DNA from: Agrobacterium tumefaciens
GTDB lineage: Bacteria; Pseudomonadota; Alphaproteobacteria; Rhizobiales; Rhizobiaceae
Reading direction: 5' to 3'
Assembly: GCA_025560025.1 (NCBI GenBank)
Contig: CP048485.1
Coordinates: 1,364,001-1,428,000, forward strand
DNA: 64,000 nucleotides
Part shown: piece by piece, positions 56,125 through 64,000 of the stretch
How positions within the stretch are numbered: the stretch's first letter is position 1
Layout: each line of letters begins with the position of its first letter
The notes under the pieces: model-generated
Told to the model about the DNA's origin: nothing
Database searches by the model: none
What the model saw: only the letters and a program-made list of their open reading frames with translations
Position numbers and translations under genes: made by a program

Positions 56125-56475
56125 ATGCAGCAGGCATCATCCTTTCCCGATCGCGAAACGGTCGCATCGAAACTGGCTTCGCTTGCGAGCGAGGACAAGG
56201 CCTGGGTGCTGCTGTTGATGGAAAACGCCTTGCAGGATGAAAACCTGCTGGCCGGTCTCAGTCTCTATCTCGACAGGCAGGCCAATGCGCCCTTCCTTAA
56301 CAGCCTGAGGCTGGAGGCGGCAGGCGAATGGCTTGGCAGAAACGCCCCGGCCCGCCTGCAGATCCGCCTGATGGAAGCCGCAAAGGCCAGCCAGCATCCG
56401 ACCTACCTCTCCTTTCGTCAGGGGCTGACGGCGTCGGGTGGCCTGGAAAAAGCCTATCCCAAGGCCCCGATCTGA
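56125..56475 (+). CDS. Hypothetical protein (116 aa)
   Basis: A soluble, mainly helical protein (DRETVASKLASLASEDKAWVLLLMENALQDENLLAGLSLYL; LRLEAAGEWLGRNAPARLQIRLMEAAKASQHPTYLSFRQGL). I do not recognise a family. No signal peptide or membrane segment is visible. It is convergent with the phosphodiester glycosidase gene, and the gap between them is about 9 bases. The codon use resembles that of the neighbours. Confidence 0.6.
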   Translation: MQQASSFPDRETVASKLASLASEDKAWVLLLMENALQDENLLAGLSLYLDRQANAPFLNSLRLEAAGEWLGRNAPARLQIRLMEAAKASQHPTYLSFRQGLTASGGLEKAYPKAPI

Positions 56476-56484
56476 TTTTTCGGC

Positions 56485-57237
56485 TTAATCAGGCACTTTC
56501 TCGACGACCGCGATGATCGGCCCCATGGGAAACAGCGAATCCCGCCTTTTCATCGCGGGAATGTCGACGCTGGAAATCGTGCCGTCGAGATAGAGCGCGT
56601 TCGGTGCATCCAGCACGTCGCGGAACAGCGTCGCGAAATCGTAGAAGCGCACGGTCGTTTCCGAAATCGCGAAATGCACCCTGCCATCGCGGGAGACGCC
56701 GACGCCGTTGCGGCGTTTCAGGCTGTCGCTGTCGGGCAGAAATCGCGGATGCAGCTTTCCGTCTATCACCAGCATCGGCCCGGACTGTGTGGCAAAATCC
56801 GGCTTAACACCTGCCGCCAGATAGGCCTGCGTTTCGAGAACGCCCGCCGTGGTCCCCTTCAGATAAAAGACGCCATTCGGCAGAAGATGAAAGTTGCCCC
56901 AGCCGCCACCTGTGCTGATCGGCGAGGTCTCGACACCATTTTCGATAAAGAGACCGACCGGTGAATAGTCCGAATGATACATGCCGCCATTCATGGCGAA
57001 GATGCTGAACATGTGCTGCCGCCAGAGCGCGGAGGAAAGATCGGAAAAAGACCGATATCCCTCACCCGAGACATGGTCGCGGTCATAAATCCGGATCGTG
57101 CTTTTTTCCGGATCGAAACTGCAGACGGTATAACGGCCGCCCGCATGGTCCATGATCCTGCAGAAATCCGCCTGTCCGCCCGCCTGCGCCGAAATCGGCA
57201 GCAGCAATGGCAGCAGAAACCTCATCAGTCTTTTCAT
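56485..57237 (-). CDS. Phosphodiester glycosidase-like exported protein (NAGPA/DUF2233)
   Basis: A 250-residue protein with a signal peptide (LMRFLLPLLLPISAQAGG, cut before QADFC). Family blocks visible are MFSIFAMNGGMYHSDYSPVGLFIENG, FHLLPNGVFYLKG, ATQSGPMLVIDGKL, RNGVGVSRDGRVHFAIS and ALYLDGTISSVDIPAM. Relatives remove GlcNAc from phosphodiesters or act on peptidoglycan sugars, so a role in envelope sugar processing is possible but unproven. The start at 57237 is preferred to the upstream in-frame ATG at 57267 because it gives a compact signal peptide. Confidence 0.87.
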   Translation of the reverse strand: MKRLMRFLLPLLLPISAQAGGQADFCRIMDHAGGRYTVCSFDPEKSTIRIYDRDHVSGEGYRSFSDLSSALWRQHMFSIFAMNGGMYHSDYSPVGLFIENGVETSPISTGGGWGNFHLLPNGVFYLKGTTAGVLETQAYLAAGVKPDFATQSGPMLVIDGKLHPRFLPDSDSLKRRNGVGVSRDGRVHFAISETTVRFYDFATLFRDVLDAPNALYLDGTISSVDIPAMKRRDSLFPMGPIIAVVEKVPD

Positions 57238-57368
57238 CGATCGTCCGTTCACGCGTTTCGCGCACATGCTGGCGCGATTCCTACAGCATGAATTGTGACC
57301 GTGAAATCAGGTCAAAGAAAAGGCGCCAGCCGGAGTTCGGATGGCGCCATGCTTCCTGGGGGAGTTTT

Positions 57369-57530
57369 TTAGCGGCGAGCGGCGCGGTCGACGCTGCGGC
57401 CGGCGTCCTGCGTCGCATCAACGGCATTCGCCGTATCCCGGCCCATGCCACGAATGGTATTGCCGCATGAACTCAAGGTCACGACGGTCAACAGAGCCAC
57501 GAAGACGGTCGAAAGAATACGTGTGATCAT
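57369..57530 (-). CDS. Entericidin EcnA/B-family lipoprotein
   Basis: On the minus strand, a 53-residue protein: MITRILSTVFVALLTVVTLS then SCGNTIRGMGRDTANAVDAT and QDAGRSVDRAARR. The lipobox (LSSC) puts the lipidated cysteine at residue 22, and the repeated short helix motif G-R-D-T-x-N-A-V-D-A is typical of entericidins, which in E. coli form a stress-linked antidote/toxin lipoprotein pair. Only one gene is seen here. GGGGAG lies just before the ATG. An exact EcfG-type promoter lies at 57591-57615. Confidence 0.85.
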   Translation of the reverse strand: MITRILSTVFVALLTVVTLSSCGNTIRGMGRDTANAVDATQDAGRSVDRAARR

Positions 57531-57590
57531 TTGAAAACTCCCCTATGACTTGCGTCCAAAAGCAAGCGCCAATGTGATATGCGTCACATT

Positions 57591-57615
57591 AACGTGAGCC
57601 GCAAAAATCGGTTCC
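57591..57615 (-). promoter_or_regulatory. EcfG/RpoE2-type promoter of the entericidin gene
   Basis: On the minus strand GGAAC (57615-57611), 16 bases, CGTT (57594-57591): an exact consensus match. The ATG follows 61 bases later. The -10 element on this strand is CGTT read from AACG on the plus strand. Confidence 0.75.
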
Positions 57616-57699
57616 ACCGGCGTTTTAAAAAATCACGTCGATGAAAATTAACATGGTTTTCAAGTTCGTAACGGAAACTCGCGCCCGAGGAAAAATCGT

Positions 57700-58485
57700 G
57701 TGAGTGACATGACTGATATCAACAATCGGCTTCTGGTAATGACGGCGGGCGGCCTGAACCCCAATGTCATGATCAATGCGCTGGCCGCCCGTTTCCCCGA
57801 CATCCACGTCTTCGTGGAACAGCCGGAAAGCAAATCGGCGATTCTCAAGCGGCGCGCGCGCCGGCTCGGCTGGATCGCTGCCGCGGGCCAGATGGCAACC
57901 ATGGTTGCTTCAAGGCTTGGCAAACGCTTCACGCTCAAAAGAACACGGGAGATCATTGCCGAACATGGGCTGCTTCCCGATCTCCATCATGCAGTGCCCG
58001 TCACGCAGTTTTCCTCACTGAATGACGAGGAATGCCACAGGGCCGCCAACACGTTACAGCCGGCAGCGATCTTCACCATTTCCTGCCGTCTTTTATCACC
58101 CGCCACTCTCCGGTCATTGCAATGCCCGGTCATCAATTTCCATGCCGGCATCAATCCGGCCTATCGCGGCCAGATGGGCGGCTACTGGGCGCTGGTGGAA
58201 AAGGACCGGGGTAATTTCGGCGCGACCGTGCATCTGGTCGACAAGGGCGTGGATACCGGCGCCACGCTCTATGAAAAACGGCTGAAACCCTCGCCTTCCG
58301 ACACGATCGCCACCTACCCGCTGCTATTAACCGCCGGTTCGGTTGATATTGCCGTCAGCGCCATTGAGGATGCCCTTTCCGGCAGCCTGTCACCAAAGCC
58401 GCCCTCGCCCGGAAAATCCGTGCTGCGGTTTCCGCCGCCGATCTGGACATGGCTGTGGAACGGGCTGACGAAGCGGGTCTGGTAG
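57700..58485 (+). CDS. Formyltransferase-family protein
   Basis: A 261-residue protein with a GTG start and GAGG upstream. The formyltransferase core is clear: VINFHAGINPAYRGQMGGYWALVE carries the Asn-His of the N-x-H-x-G motif, and VHLVDKGVDTGATL carries the catalytic Asp. The N-terminal 100 residues differ from both methionyl-tRNA formyltransferase and PurN, so the acceptor is unknown; sugar-nucleotide or formamide transfer would be the next guesses. It is 114 bases upstream of the MTHFR-like gene, so both may work on one-carbon units. Confidence 0.85.
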   Translation: MSDMTDINNRLLVMTAGGLNPNVMINALAARFPDIHVFVEQPESKSAILKRRARRLGWIAAAGQMATMVASRLGKRFTLKRTREIIAEHGLLPDLHHAVPVTQFSSLNDEECHRAANTLQPAAIFTISCRLLSPATLRSLQCPVINFHAGINPAYRGQMGGYWALVEKDRGNFGATVHLVDKGVDTGATLYEKRLKPSPSDTIATYPLLLTAGSVDIAVSAIEDALSGSLSPKPPSPGKSVLRFPPPIWTWLWNGLTKRVW

Positions 58486-58599
58486 GCAGGCCCATTTATC
58501 AGCCCATATGAGGCCAAACTTCGTCGCAGATGCAGGCCTGTCTTGCCGCAACAGGCAAAGACTTGGGTGAAAAACCGGTGCATGATAATAAAAAGGACC

Positions 58600-59511
58600 A
58601 TGCACAAATTGCCCGATATCACCACCTCTTCCATTATCCCTGCTTCCATTGAGGCCTCGCCCGCACAGGTGCTTGGCCCGGCAAGTCTTGCCGGCCTGTT
58701 CCCGCAAGGGGTGCGCGTCTACCTGACCGACACGGGAGCGGCCTCGCAGGGCAGACTCGTGGATGCCGCCAGACATCTTCGTGAACTCGGCTACAATCCC
58801 GTGCCGCATCTTGCCGCGCGGCGCATATCCTCCCGCGCGGACTTTGAGGAACAGGTGAAGCGGCTTGCGGGCGAAGCGGATGTGTCGGACGTGCTGGCGG
58901 TCGGCGGCGGCGTCGACAGGCCGGCCGGTCCCTTCACATCCAGCATGGACATGCTCTCGACCGGCATTTTCGATCGCTGCGGCATAAAGCACATCGCCAT
59001 CGCCGGCCACCCCGAAGGCAGCCCCGACTTCAGCGAGGAGACGGCAATGGCCGCGCTCAGGCTGAAACGCGATTTTGGCGAAAGAACCGGTGCGACGATG
59101 CGTATCGTCACGCAATTCGGCTTCGATCCCGCGCGCTTCATCGCCTGGGCGGAAGGGCTTGCGGCGTCAGGCATAGACCTGCCAGTGCATATTGGCGTTT
59201 CCGGCCCGGCGAAGATCACGACACTATTGAAATATGCCGCTCTCTGCGGCGTCGGCAATTCCATCGCCTATCTGAAGAAAAACGCGCTATCCCTGACAAC
59301 GCTGGCGAAGGGCCACTCGCCGGAAAGCATCGTCGGACCGATCGAGCGGCATTGGCAGGCCAATCCGTCAGGACCGATCCGGCAAATCCACGTTTTCCCC
59401 TTTGGCGGACTGCAGAATTCGGCCGACTGGCTGGTCGGCCGTGGAAGCTGGCAATCCCATGAAGAGAAAAACACGGGCCGTTCGGCATCGCCGGGCTCGG
59501 TTGCGGTCTAG
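58600..59511 (+). CDS. Methylenetetrahydrofolate reductase-like protein
   Basis: A 303-residue TIM-barrel protein of the MetF-like superfamily: VRVYLTDTGAASQGRLVDAARHLRELGYNPVPHLAARRISSRADFEEQVKRLAGEADVSDVLAVGGGVDRPAGPFTSSMDML; then AGHPEGSPDFS, IVTQFGFDPARFIAWAEGL, and VHIGVSGPAKITTLLKYAALCGVGNS. Compared with MetF the sequence is divergent and it is not next to metH. Such genes in rhizobia often accompany methylamine or betaine breakdown. AAAGGACC precedes the ATG at 58600. Confidence 0.85.
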   Translation: MHKLPDITTSSIIPASIEASPAQVLGPASLAGLFPQGVRVYLTDTGAASQGRLVDAARHLRELGYNPVPHLAARRISSRADFEEQVKRLAGEADVSDVLAVGGGVDRPAGPFTSSMDMLSTGIFDRCGIKHIAIAGHPEGSPDFSEETAMAALRLKRDFGERTGATMRIVTQFGFDPARFIAWAEGLAASGIDLPVHIGVSGPAKITTLLKYAALCGVGNSIAYLKKNALSLTTLAKGHSPESIVGPIERHWQANPSGPIRQIHVFPFGGLQNSADWLVGRGSWQSHEEKNTGRSASPGSVAV

Positions 59512-59575
59512 GACGCTGTCTGCGGCGCGACGGACAGCGCCGCCGCGCAAGCACCCGAGTTATTCGCACCGCGCC

Positions 59576-60472
59576 TCAAGCCGCCTTGGCAACCTCGACA
59601 AACGCATTGCGGATGCTTTCCGCCACCGCAAGGATGGGACGAGAAGGCTTTTCGGCCATGATCAGACGAATATCGAAACAGCCAAGTTCCGGCAGACCTT
59701 CCTTGTCGCCGAGAATGACCATGTCGTTTAACACATAGGATCGCGGCAGGGGTGCGATGGCAAGATCGGCGGCAATCGCCGCGCGCTGCGCCATCGTGTG
59801 ACCGCTGAGATAGGCAACGCGGAAATTGCGCCCGCGCTTTTCAAGCGAATTGATCGCCTCTGAACGCCAGATACAGCCCTCTTCCCAAATCGAGATTGGC
59901 AGCGGATCGCGCAGATAGGCCGTGCCGCATTTTGCCCCTGCCCAGACAAGGCGCTCGCGCATCAGCACCTCGCCGGTATCTCGCAGCGGATGCGAGGCAC
60001 AGTTGACCAGCGCCAGATCCAGCCGCCGTTCGTCCATGCGCTTGTAGAGATTGGAGCTGGAATCAATGGTGACATCGATCATGATGCCGGGAAACGCCTC
60101 GGCAAAACGCTTGAGGATGCCCGGCAGCAGACCGCGCTCGCCAATATCCTCAGGCGCGCCGAGACGGACCACGCCTGACAGTTCGGGCATGACAAAACGC
60201 GACACGGCCTCGTTGGACAGCGCGATCATCCGGCGCGCATAGGTCAGAAGCGTCTCGCCATGCGCCGTCAACGTCACCGAGCGGGCATCGCGCAGGAACA
60301 ATGTCGTCTTTAACTGCTCCTCGAGCTTCTTGATCTGCATGGAAACGGCCGAGGGCGTTCTGAACACCACCTCGGCGGCGGTGGAGAAGTTTCCCGTTTC
60401 CGCAATCGCGACGAAGGTTCTCAATATGTCGTTATCCAGCAACGGCAGGGGTTGGCGGAAAGTCACGGTCAT
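59576..60472 (-). CDS. LysR-type transcriptional regulator
   Basis: A 298-residue protein. The N-terminal winged HTH is LLDNDILRTFVAIAETGNFSTAAEVVFRTPSAVSMQIKKLEEQL, followed by the periplasmic-binding-like ligand domain. It is convergent with the MTHFR-like gene, and its start lies about 280 bases from the DUF1127 gene on the other strand. The start MTVTFRQPLPLLDND at 60472 is preferred to the longer frame (60598). The inducer is unknown, though C1 compounds or amines are plausible from context. Confidence 0.93.
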   Translation of the reverse strand: MTVTFRQPLPLLDNDILRTFVAIAETGNFSTAAEVVFRTPSAVSMQIKKLEEQLKTTLFLRDARSVTLTAHGETLLTYARRMIALSNEAVSRFVMPELSGVVRLGAPEDIGERGLLPGILKRFAEAFPGIMIDVTIDSSSNLYKRMDERRLDLALVNCASHPLRDTGEVLMRERLVWAGAKCGTAYLRDPLPISIWEEGCIWRSEAINSLEKRGRNFRVAYLSGHTMAQRAAIAADLAIAPLPRSYVLNDMVILGDKEGLPELGCFDIRLIMAEKPSRPILAVAESIRNAFVEVAKAA

Positions 60473-60754
60473 GGCACGCACCTTCAAATATTTTGATTTA
60501 TAGATGGATATCATTTCGTTTGATTGAATGTCAACAAGGGCGCACCATCCGGGACATCGAATGACAGGGCCGAACACGGCCTCTTCGGAGCCAGGCACTC
60601 ATCGTGCAAGGCAGGCATAGAAGCCGGCAGGCTCCGCTGGCCAGTCATTCAAAACATTGATGAGTGATATAAAATTCATTCTCTTGTTTGATGGAATATG
60701 CAGGCGCATACCGAATTCGCAAACAGGATCGTGGTTCAGGAAAGGATCAAGACA

Positions 60755-60970
60755 ATGACCATGATACATTATCTCCCAACGGTGACACGCTCTCCGCATC
60801 GTCCTCCGTCCAGCTGGCTGCATCGCGTGTCGGGCTATGTTTCCGGACTGTATCAGTCATGGCAGCGCGCAAGAATGCTGCGTGCGCTGGAAGGATTGCC
60901 CCCTGAAACATTGAAGGACATTGGATGGCCGACGACGGACAACAACCGCATGCGCATCGTCCGCAGATAA
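60755..60970 (+). CDS. DUF1127 small protein
   Basis: A 71-residue basic protein whose C-terminus RARMLRALEGLPPETLKDIGWPT is the DUF1127 core (L-x-x-L-x-x-x-x-L-x-D-I-G). Alphaproteobacterial members bind RNA or affect phosphate and polyamine traits. The ATG at 60755 with AAAGGATCAAGACA upstream is chosen; an ATG at 60761 is possible. A perfect 12-bp hairpin follows the gene (60980-61015). Confidence 0.85.
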   Translation: MTMIHYLPTVTRSPHRPPSSWLHRVSGYVSGLYQSWQRARMLRALEGLPPETLKDIGWPTTDNNRMRIVRR

Positions 60971-60979
60971 ATCGAGACC

Positions 60980-61015
60980 GGTGGTTCGCAATCGCCTTGA
61001 GACTTGCGAACCACC
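60980..61015 (+). terminator. Hairpin after the DUF1127 gene
   Basis: GGTGGTTCGCAA (60980-60991) and TTGCGAACCACC (61004-61015) are perfect reverse complements around a 12-base loop, 10 bases after the stop codon. There is no T-run; it probably marks the 3' end of the message. Confidence 0.6.
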
Positions 61016-61240
61016 CCACCAGGTCATAAAAGCAACCGCAACGGCGTAAAATGACCTGCCTGTTTTACATGCGACACAACGCCTTTTAAAAAGGCTCAAG
61101 GCAAATTTTGCATATTTCAAAAGCGTTTTTTTGACAGCCCCGATTCCACGGCGTATTTTTCGCTAAAGATGTCGTAAACAGGACATCCAGAAGACCAATT
61201 CCAAGAGAGGAATTGCGTATTCGCAACGGAGCACGGGCAA

Positions 61241-62281
61241 ATGAGCAAGAACTCCCAGAAGAAACGCTCAATCGTCTTTTTTCTCATTCCGCAATTTACC
61301 ATGCTGCCCTTCGCTGCAGCGGTTGAAACGCTTCGCATCGCCAACCGAATGCTGGGCTATCAGGCCTATGAATGGCGCATCGCCTCGCTCGACGGCCAGA
61401 AGGTCATGTCATCCAGCGGCATCTGTCTTGAGGCCGATACCTGTCTTGCCGACGAACGGCGATATGTCAGCGGCGAAAACCGCCCGGAAATGGCGATCAT
61501 CTGTTCCGGCATCGATGTCGACCAGCACATCAACAAATCCGTCAACGCCTGGCTGCGCGAAGCTTATAATCGCGGCATCGCCATCGGCAGCCTCTGTACC
61601 GCCGCCCATATTCTGGCGCAGGCGGGCCTTTTGAACGGCAAGCGCTGCGCGATCCACTGGGAAAACCTGCCGGGTTTTTCCGAAGCCTTTCCGCAGGTGG
61701 AAGTCTATGCCGACCTCTTCGAAGTCGACAGCAACATCTATACCTGCGCCGGCGGCACGGCATCGCTCGACATGATGCTGAGCCTGATCGGCCAGGATTT
61801 CGGCGAAAACCTCGTCAACCGCGTCTGCGAACAGCAATTGACCGACCGGGTCCGCAGCCCCAATGACCGCCAGCGCCTGCCGCTACGCGCCCGCCTCGGT
61901 GTCCAGAACAGCAAGGTTTTGTCGATCATCGAATTGATGGAAGGCAATCTCGCCGAACCGCTGTCGCTGCTCGATATAGCCGATGCCGCCGATCTGTCGC
62001 GCCGGCAGGTGGAGCGCCTCTTCCGCCAGGAGATGGGCCGCTCCCCGGCCCGCTATTACCTCGAAATCCGCCTCGACCGCGCGCGTCATCTGCTCGTTCA
62101 ATCGGCCATGCCGGTGGTCGAAGTCGCCGTCGCCTGCGGTTTCGTCTCGGCCTCGCATTTTTCCAAATGTTATCGCGAAATCTACAATCGCACGCCGCAG
62201 CAGGAACGGGCCGAACGCAAGCTGCTGATCAGTGCGTCGCGAATGGCGATGGCGAGCCAGGCAGGCAAGGCCGCGCATTGA
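61241..62281 (+). CDS. GlxA-family AraC-type regulator (CdhR/GbdR-like)
   Basis: A 346-residue protein: an N-terminal DJ-1/PfpI-like domain (VFFLIPQFTMLPFAAAVETLRIANRMLG ... SLCTAAHILAQAGLL ... IYTCAGGTASLDMMLSLIG) and a C-terminal AraC DNA-binding domain (LSLLDIADAADLSRRQVERLFRQEMGRSPARYYLEIRLDRARHLL ... VACGFVSASHFSKCYREIYNRTP). In Pseudomonas GbdR and CdhR, relatives with this layout, switch on glycine-betaine and carnitine breakdown. The nearby MTHFR-like gene fits a methyl-group use theme. The ligand is inferred only. Confidence 0.92.
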   Translation: MSKNSQKKRSIVFFLIPQFTMLPFAAAVETLRIANRMLGYQAYEWRIASLDGQKVMSSSGICLEADTCLADERRYVSGENRPEMAIICSGIDVDQHINKSVNAWLREAYNRGIAIGSLCTAAHILAQAGLLNGKRCAIHWENLPGFSEAFPQVEVYADLFEVDSNIYTCAGGTASLDMMLSLIGQDFGENLVNRVCEQQLTDRVRSPNDRQRLPLRARLGVQNSKVLSIIELMEGNLAEPLSLLDIADAADLSRRQVERLFRQEMGRSPARYYLEIRLDRARHLLVQSAMPVVEVAVACGFVSASHFSKCYREIYNRTPQQERAERKLLISASRMAMASQAGKAAH

Positions 62282-62332
62282 ATGCTGGATTGAATGCCTC
62301 AAACGCGAGGGAACTTGTTTCCGGGTTAAATA

Positions 62333-62483
62333 CCTCTCCTCCGTCATGCCGGACTTGATCCGGCATCCAGCCACGGCGCATCCGCGCCGTGAAAAGACTC
62401 TCTCGCGATCAAGGACTTGATCGCACTGGACCCCGGATCATCCTCGGGCTTGTTCCGGGGACCGGGGTGACGGAGTGCGGATG
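62333..62483. repeat. Copy B of the rhizobial palindromic mosaic element
   Basis: It matches copy A (42823-42957) over most of its length, including the CCTCTCCTCCGTCATGCCGG start, the inner GCGATCAAG-GA-CTTGATCGC stem and the GGGGTGACGGAGTGCGGATG end. It differs by an insert (CCTCGGGCTTGTTCCGGGG) in the right arm, the same kind of core as the palindrome at 3563-3634. It lies between the GlxA-like gene and the end of nnr. Confidence 0.85.
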
Positions 62484-62556
62484 ATGGAACTGTGCAAAAA
62501 CCACCGGATCAGCGAGCGGTCGGCAGCCAGCAAACAGCGAACACAATCAGGCTAAC

Positions 62557-64000
62557 TCACCCAAACGGCCGAACCGCGTGGGACAAATCCTCCGCCGTCA
62601 TGCCGGCTCCCGCCCTCTTGCCCGCCTCCCCATGCAGCCAGACACCGGCCGCAGCCGCCTCGAAGGCGGGGGCTCCCTGCGCCAGCAGCGCGCCGATGAC
62701 GCCGGCCAGCACATCACCTGATCCGGCCGTCGCAAGGCTCGCAGGCGCATTCGTGTTGACCAGCGCCCGGCCGTCCGGCGCAGCAATCACCGTATCCGCT
62801 CCCTTATAGACCAGCACCGCGCCGCTGCGCGCCGAGGCAGCCTGCGCCCTCTCGATCTTGCTCAATCCGGCATCCTCAACAAGATCGGGAAACAGCCGCG
62901 CAAATTCTCCCTCATGCGGCGTCAGCACGAATTTTCCCGTGCCGGATGTCACGCGCTCGAACAGGGTCTCCGGACGATCCTTGAAAGCGGTGATCGCATC
63001 TGCATCCAGAACCACGGCCTTGTCGCCAAGCAGGGACACGAACTGCCGCGCCTTTTCGAGGTCGCCGAAACCGGGCCCGAGAACGAATGCGCCATGGCGT
63101 TTGTCGTCCAGCCAGTGTCCCAGATCCTCGGCATCATCCAGACCGGCACTCATCACCGCCGTCAGCGTCACCGAAAGCACGTCGAGCGCTTCTCTGGGGG
63201 CGGCGATCGTGACGATGCCGGCCCCCGCCTTCAGCGCCGAAAGCGCCGTCATCCGGCTTGCCCCGGTCGCATGCGGCGGGCCGGAAAAGACGGTCAGGTG
63301 CCCGCGCCGGAATTTATGGGTCTCCATATCGGCATGCGGCAAGGCATCCCGCCAGATCAGCGGATCATTTTCCGCCACCGATCCCGCATGGGCAGCAAGG
63401 ATGCGGGAGGGAATGCCGATATCGAAAACCTCCAGCGCCCCGCATAATTCCCGGCCGGGCAGGAGCAGATGGCCGGGCTTACGCGCCATGAACGTCACCG
63501 TGCGCTCCGCTTTGAACGAGGCACCGAGCGGCACGCCCCGGCGGCCGCAGAGACCCGACGGAAGATCGACGGCAAGAACCGGCACAGCCGCCTCTGTCAC
63601 CGCATCGATCACCCGGCTGAGTTCCGGCGGAATATCACGGGACAATCCGGCCCCGAAAACTGCATCGATCACCATGTCACCGTCGAGCGGCACATAGTCG
63701 CCAAGCGTCAGTGGTGTGATCCCGATTCGCTCGAAAGCCGTCCGCGCATCACCCTTGAGCGCTCCGACATCGCCAAGGTGATGAACGGCAATCGCCGCCC
63801 CGCTTTGCAAGAGTACGCGCGCCGCCACATAACCATCGCCGCCATTGTTGCCGCCACCGCAGAGCACCACGAAACGCAGCGCCTGCGGGTAATGGCGAAG
63901 GGCCGAGGCGGCGACCGCCTGCCCCGCCCGCTCCATCAGATCGTAAAGCGGAATGCCGGATTGACCGGCCGCCGCATCGATGCGGGCCATGACAACAGGG
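62557..64000 (-). CDS. nnr: Bifunctional NAD(P)H-hydrate repair enzyme Nnr (5' end outside window)
   Basis: Fusion of NAD(P)HX epimerase (N-terminal YjeF part: GGGNNGGDGYVAARVLL) and ADP-dependent NAD(P)HX dehydratase (carbohydrate-kinase-like part: LGPGFGDLEKARQFV, LTPHEGEFARLFP, and NTNAPASLATAGSGDVLAGVIGALLAQG). It repairs hydrated NADH and NADPH in the cytoplasm. The frame stays open past 63990 into ...PVV-MARIDAAAGQSG; family members have a TP-x-x-M-x-x-x-D start region there, so the true start lies beyond the window edge, 480 residues being visible. Confidence 0.93.
   Translation of the reverse strand, partial: PVVMARIDAAAGQSGIPLYDLMERAGQAVAASALRHYPQALRFVVLCGGGNNGGDGYVAARVLLQSGAAIAVHHLGDVGALKGDARTAFERIGITPLTLGDYVPLDGDMVIDAVFGAGLSRDIPPELSRVIDAVTEAAVPVLAVDLPSGLCGRRGVPLGASFKAERTVTFMARKPGHLLLPGRELCGALEVFDIGIPSRILAAHAGSVAENDPLIWRDALPHADMETHKFRRGHLTVFSGPPHATGASRMTALSALKAGAGIVTIAAPREALDVLSVTLTAVMSAGLDDAEDLGHWLDDKRHGAFVLGPGFGDLEKARQFVSLLGDKAVVLDADAITAFKDRPETLFERVTSGTGKFVLTPHEGEFARLFPDLVEDAGLSKIERAQAASARSGAVLVYKGADTVIAAPDGRALVNTNAPASLATAGSGDVLAGVIGALLAQGAPAFEAAAAGVWLHGEAGKRAGAGMTAEDLSHAVRPFG

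Overview
The window is a piece of an alphaproteobacterial chromosome, most likely from the Agrobacterium/Rhizobium group. The signs are exoR (periplasmic regulator of ExoS/ChvG-ChvI), a PopZ/DUF2497 gene next to valS, a B12-dependent ribonucleotide reductase (nrdJ), rhizobial families (DUF2336, DUF1489, DUF982, DUF1127, PAS_5, BTLCP), a high-GC coding style and several families of rhizobial-looking palindromic intergenic repeats. No phage, transposase, integrase, CRISPR array or rRNA operon was seen. One tRNA gene (tRNA-Cys) is present.

Layout. 1-10 kb (minus strand) is a housekeeping block that reads, in transcription order, dgt, argS, a giant SPOR-domain protein, nagZ, scpA, scpB, tatA, tatB: cell-wall recycling and division, chromosome segregation, tRNA charging and Tat export. 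10-14 kb holds erpA, xthA, exoR and an OMPP1/FadL-like barrel. 14.6-20 kb holds valS, popZ and pcm. 20-23 kb is a run of very small membrane or lipo-proteins around tRNA-Cys; several have GGAAC-N16/17-NNTT promoters of the EcfG/RpoE2 general-stress type. 23-26.5 kb holds wrbA, a cinA-like gene, a tandem Usp protein and gpt. 26.5-31 kb is nrdJ with a long leader carrying two NrdR-box-like palindromes.

From 31.06 to 32.19 kb lies an AT-rich (about 40% GC or less) single-gene islet. It encodes a 377-residue protein with PIN-nuclease-like acidic motifs split between its two ends; this is the best candidate for something undescribed. 32-45 kb holds mntH, a VOC protein, a small stress-promoter membrane protein, an ABC exporter, an AI-2E/PerM protein, a GNAT enzyme, a DUF2336 protein, a coupled nitroreductase/flavin reductase pair, a secreted rhizobial protein and thrS. 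45-48 kb holds DUF1697, yidD and an IscU-like scaffold, then folE, hisI and a patatin phospholipase. 49-57 kb holds CBS, rhomboid, PAS, PilZ, BTLCP, DUF1489, sdaA and a phosphodiester-glycosidase-like protein. 57-62 kb holds an entericidin, a formyltransferase-like and a methylene-THF-reductase-like gene, a LysR regulator, a DUF1127 protein and a GlxA/AraC regulator. The window closes with the 3' part of nnr.

Start codons were chosen by ribosome-binding site and family length. All function calls rest on motif recognition by eye; no database search was run.
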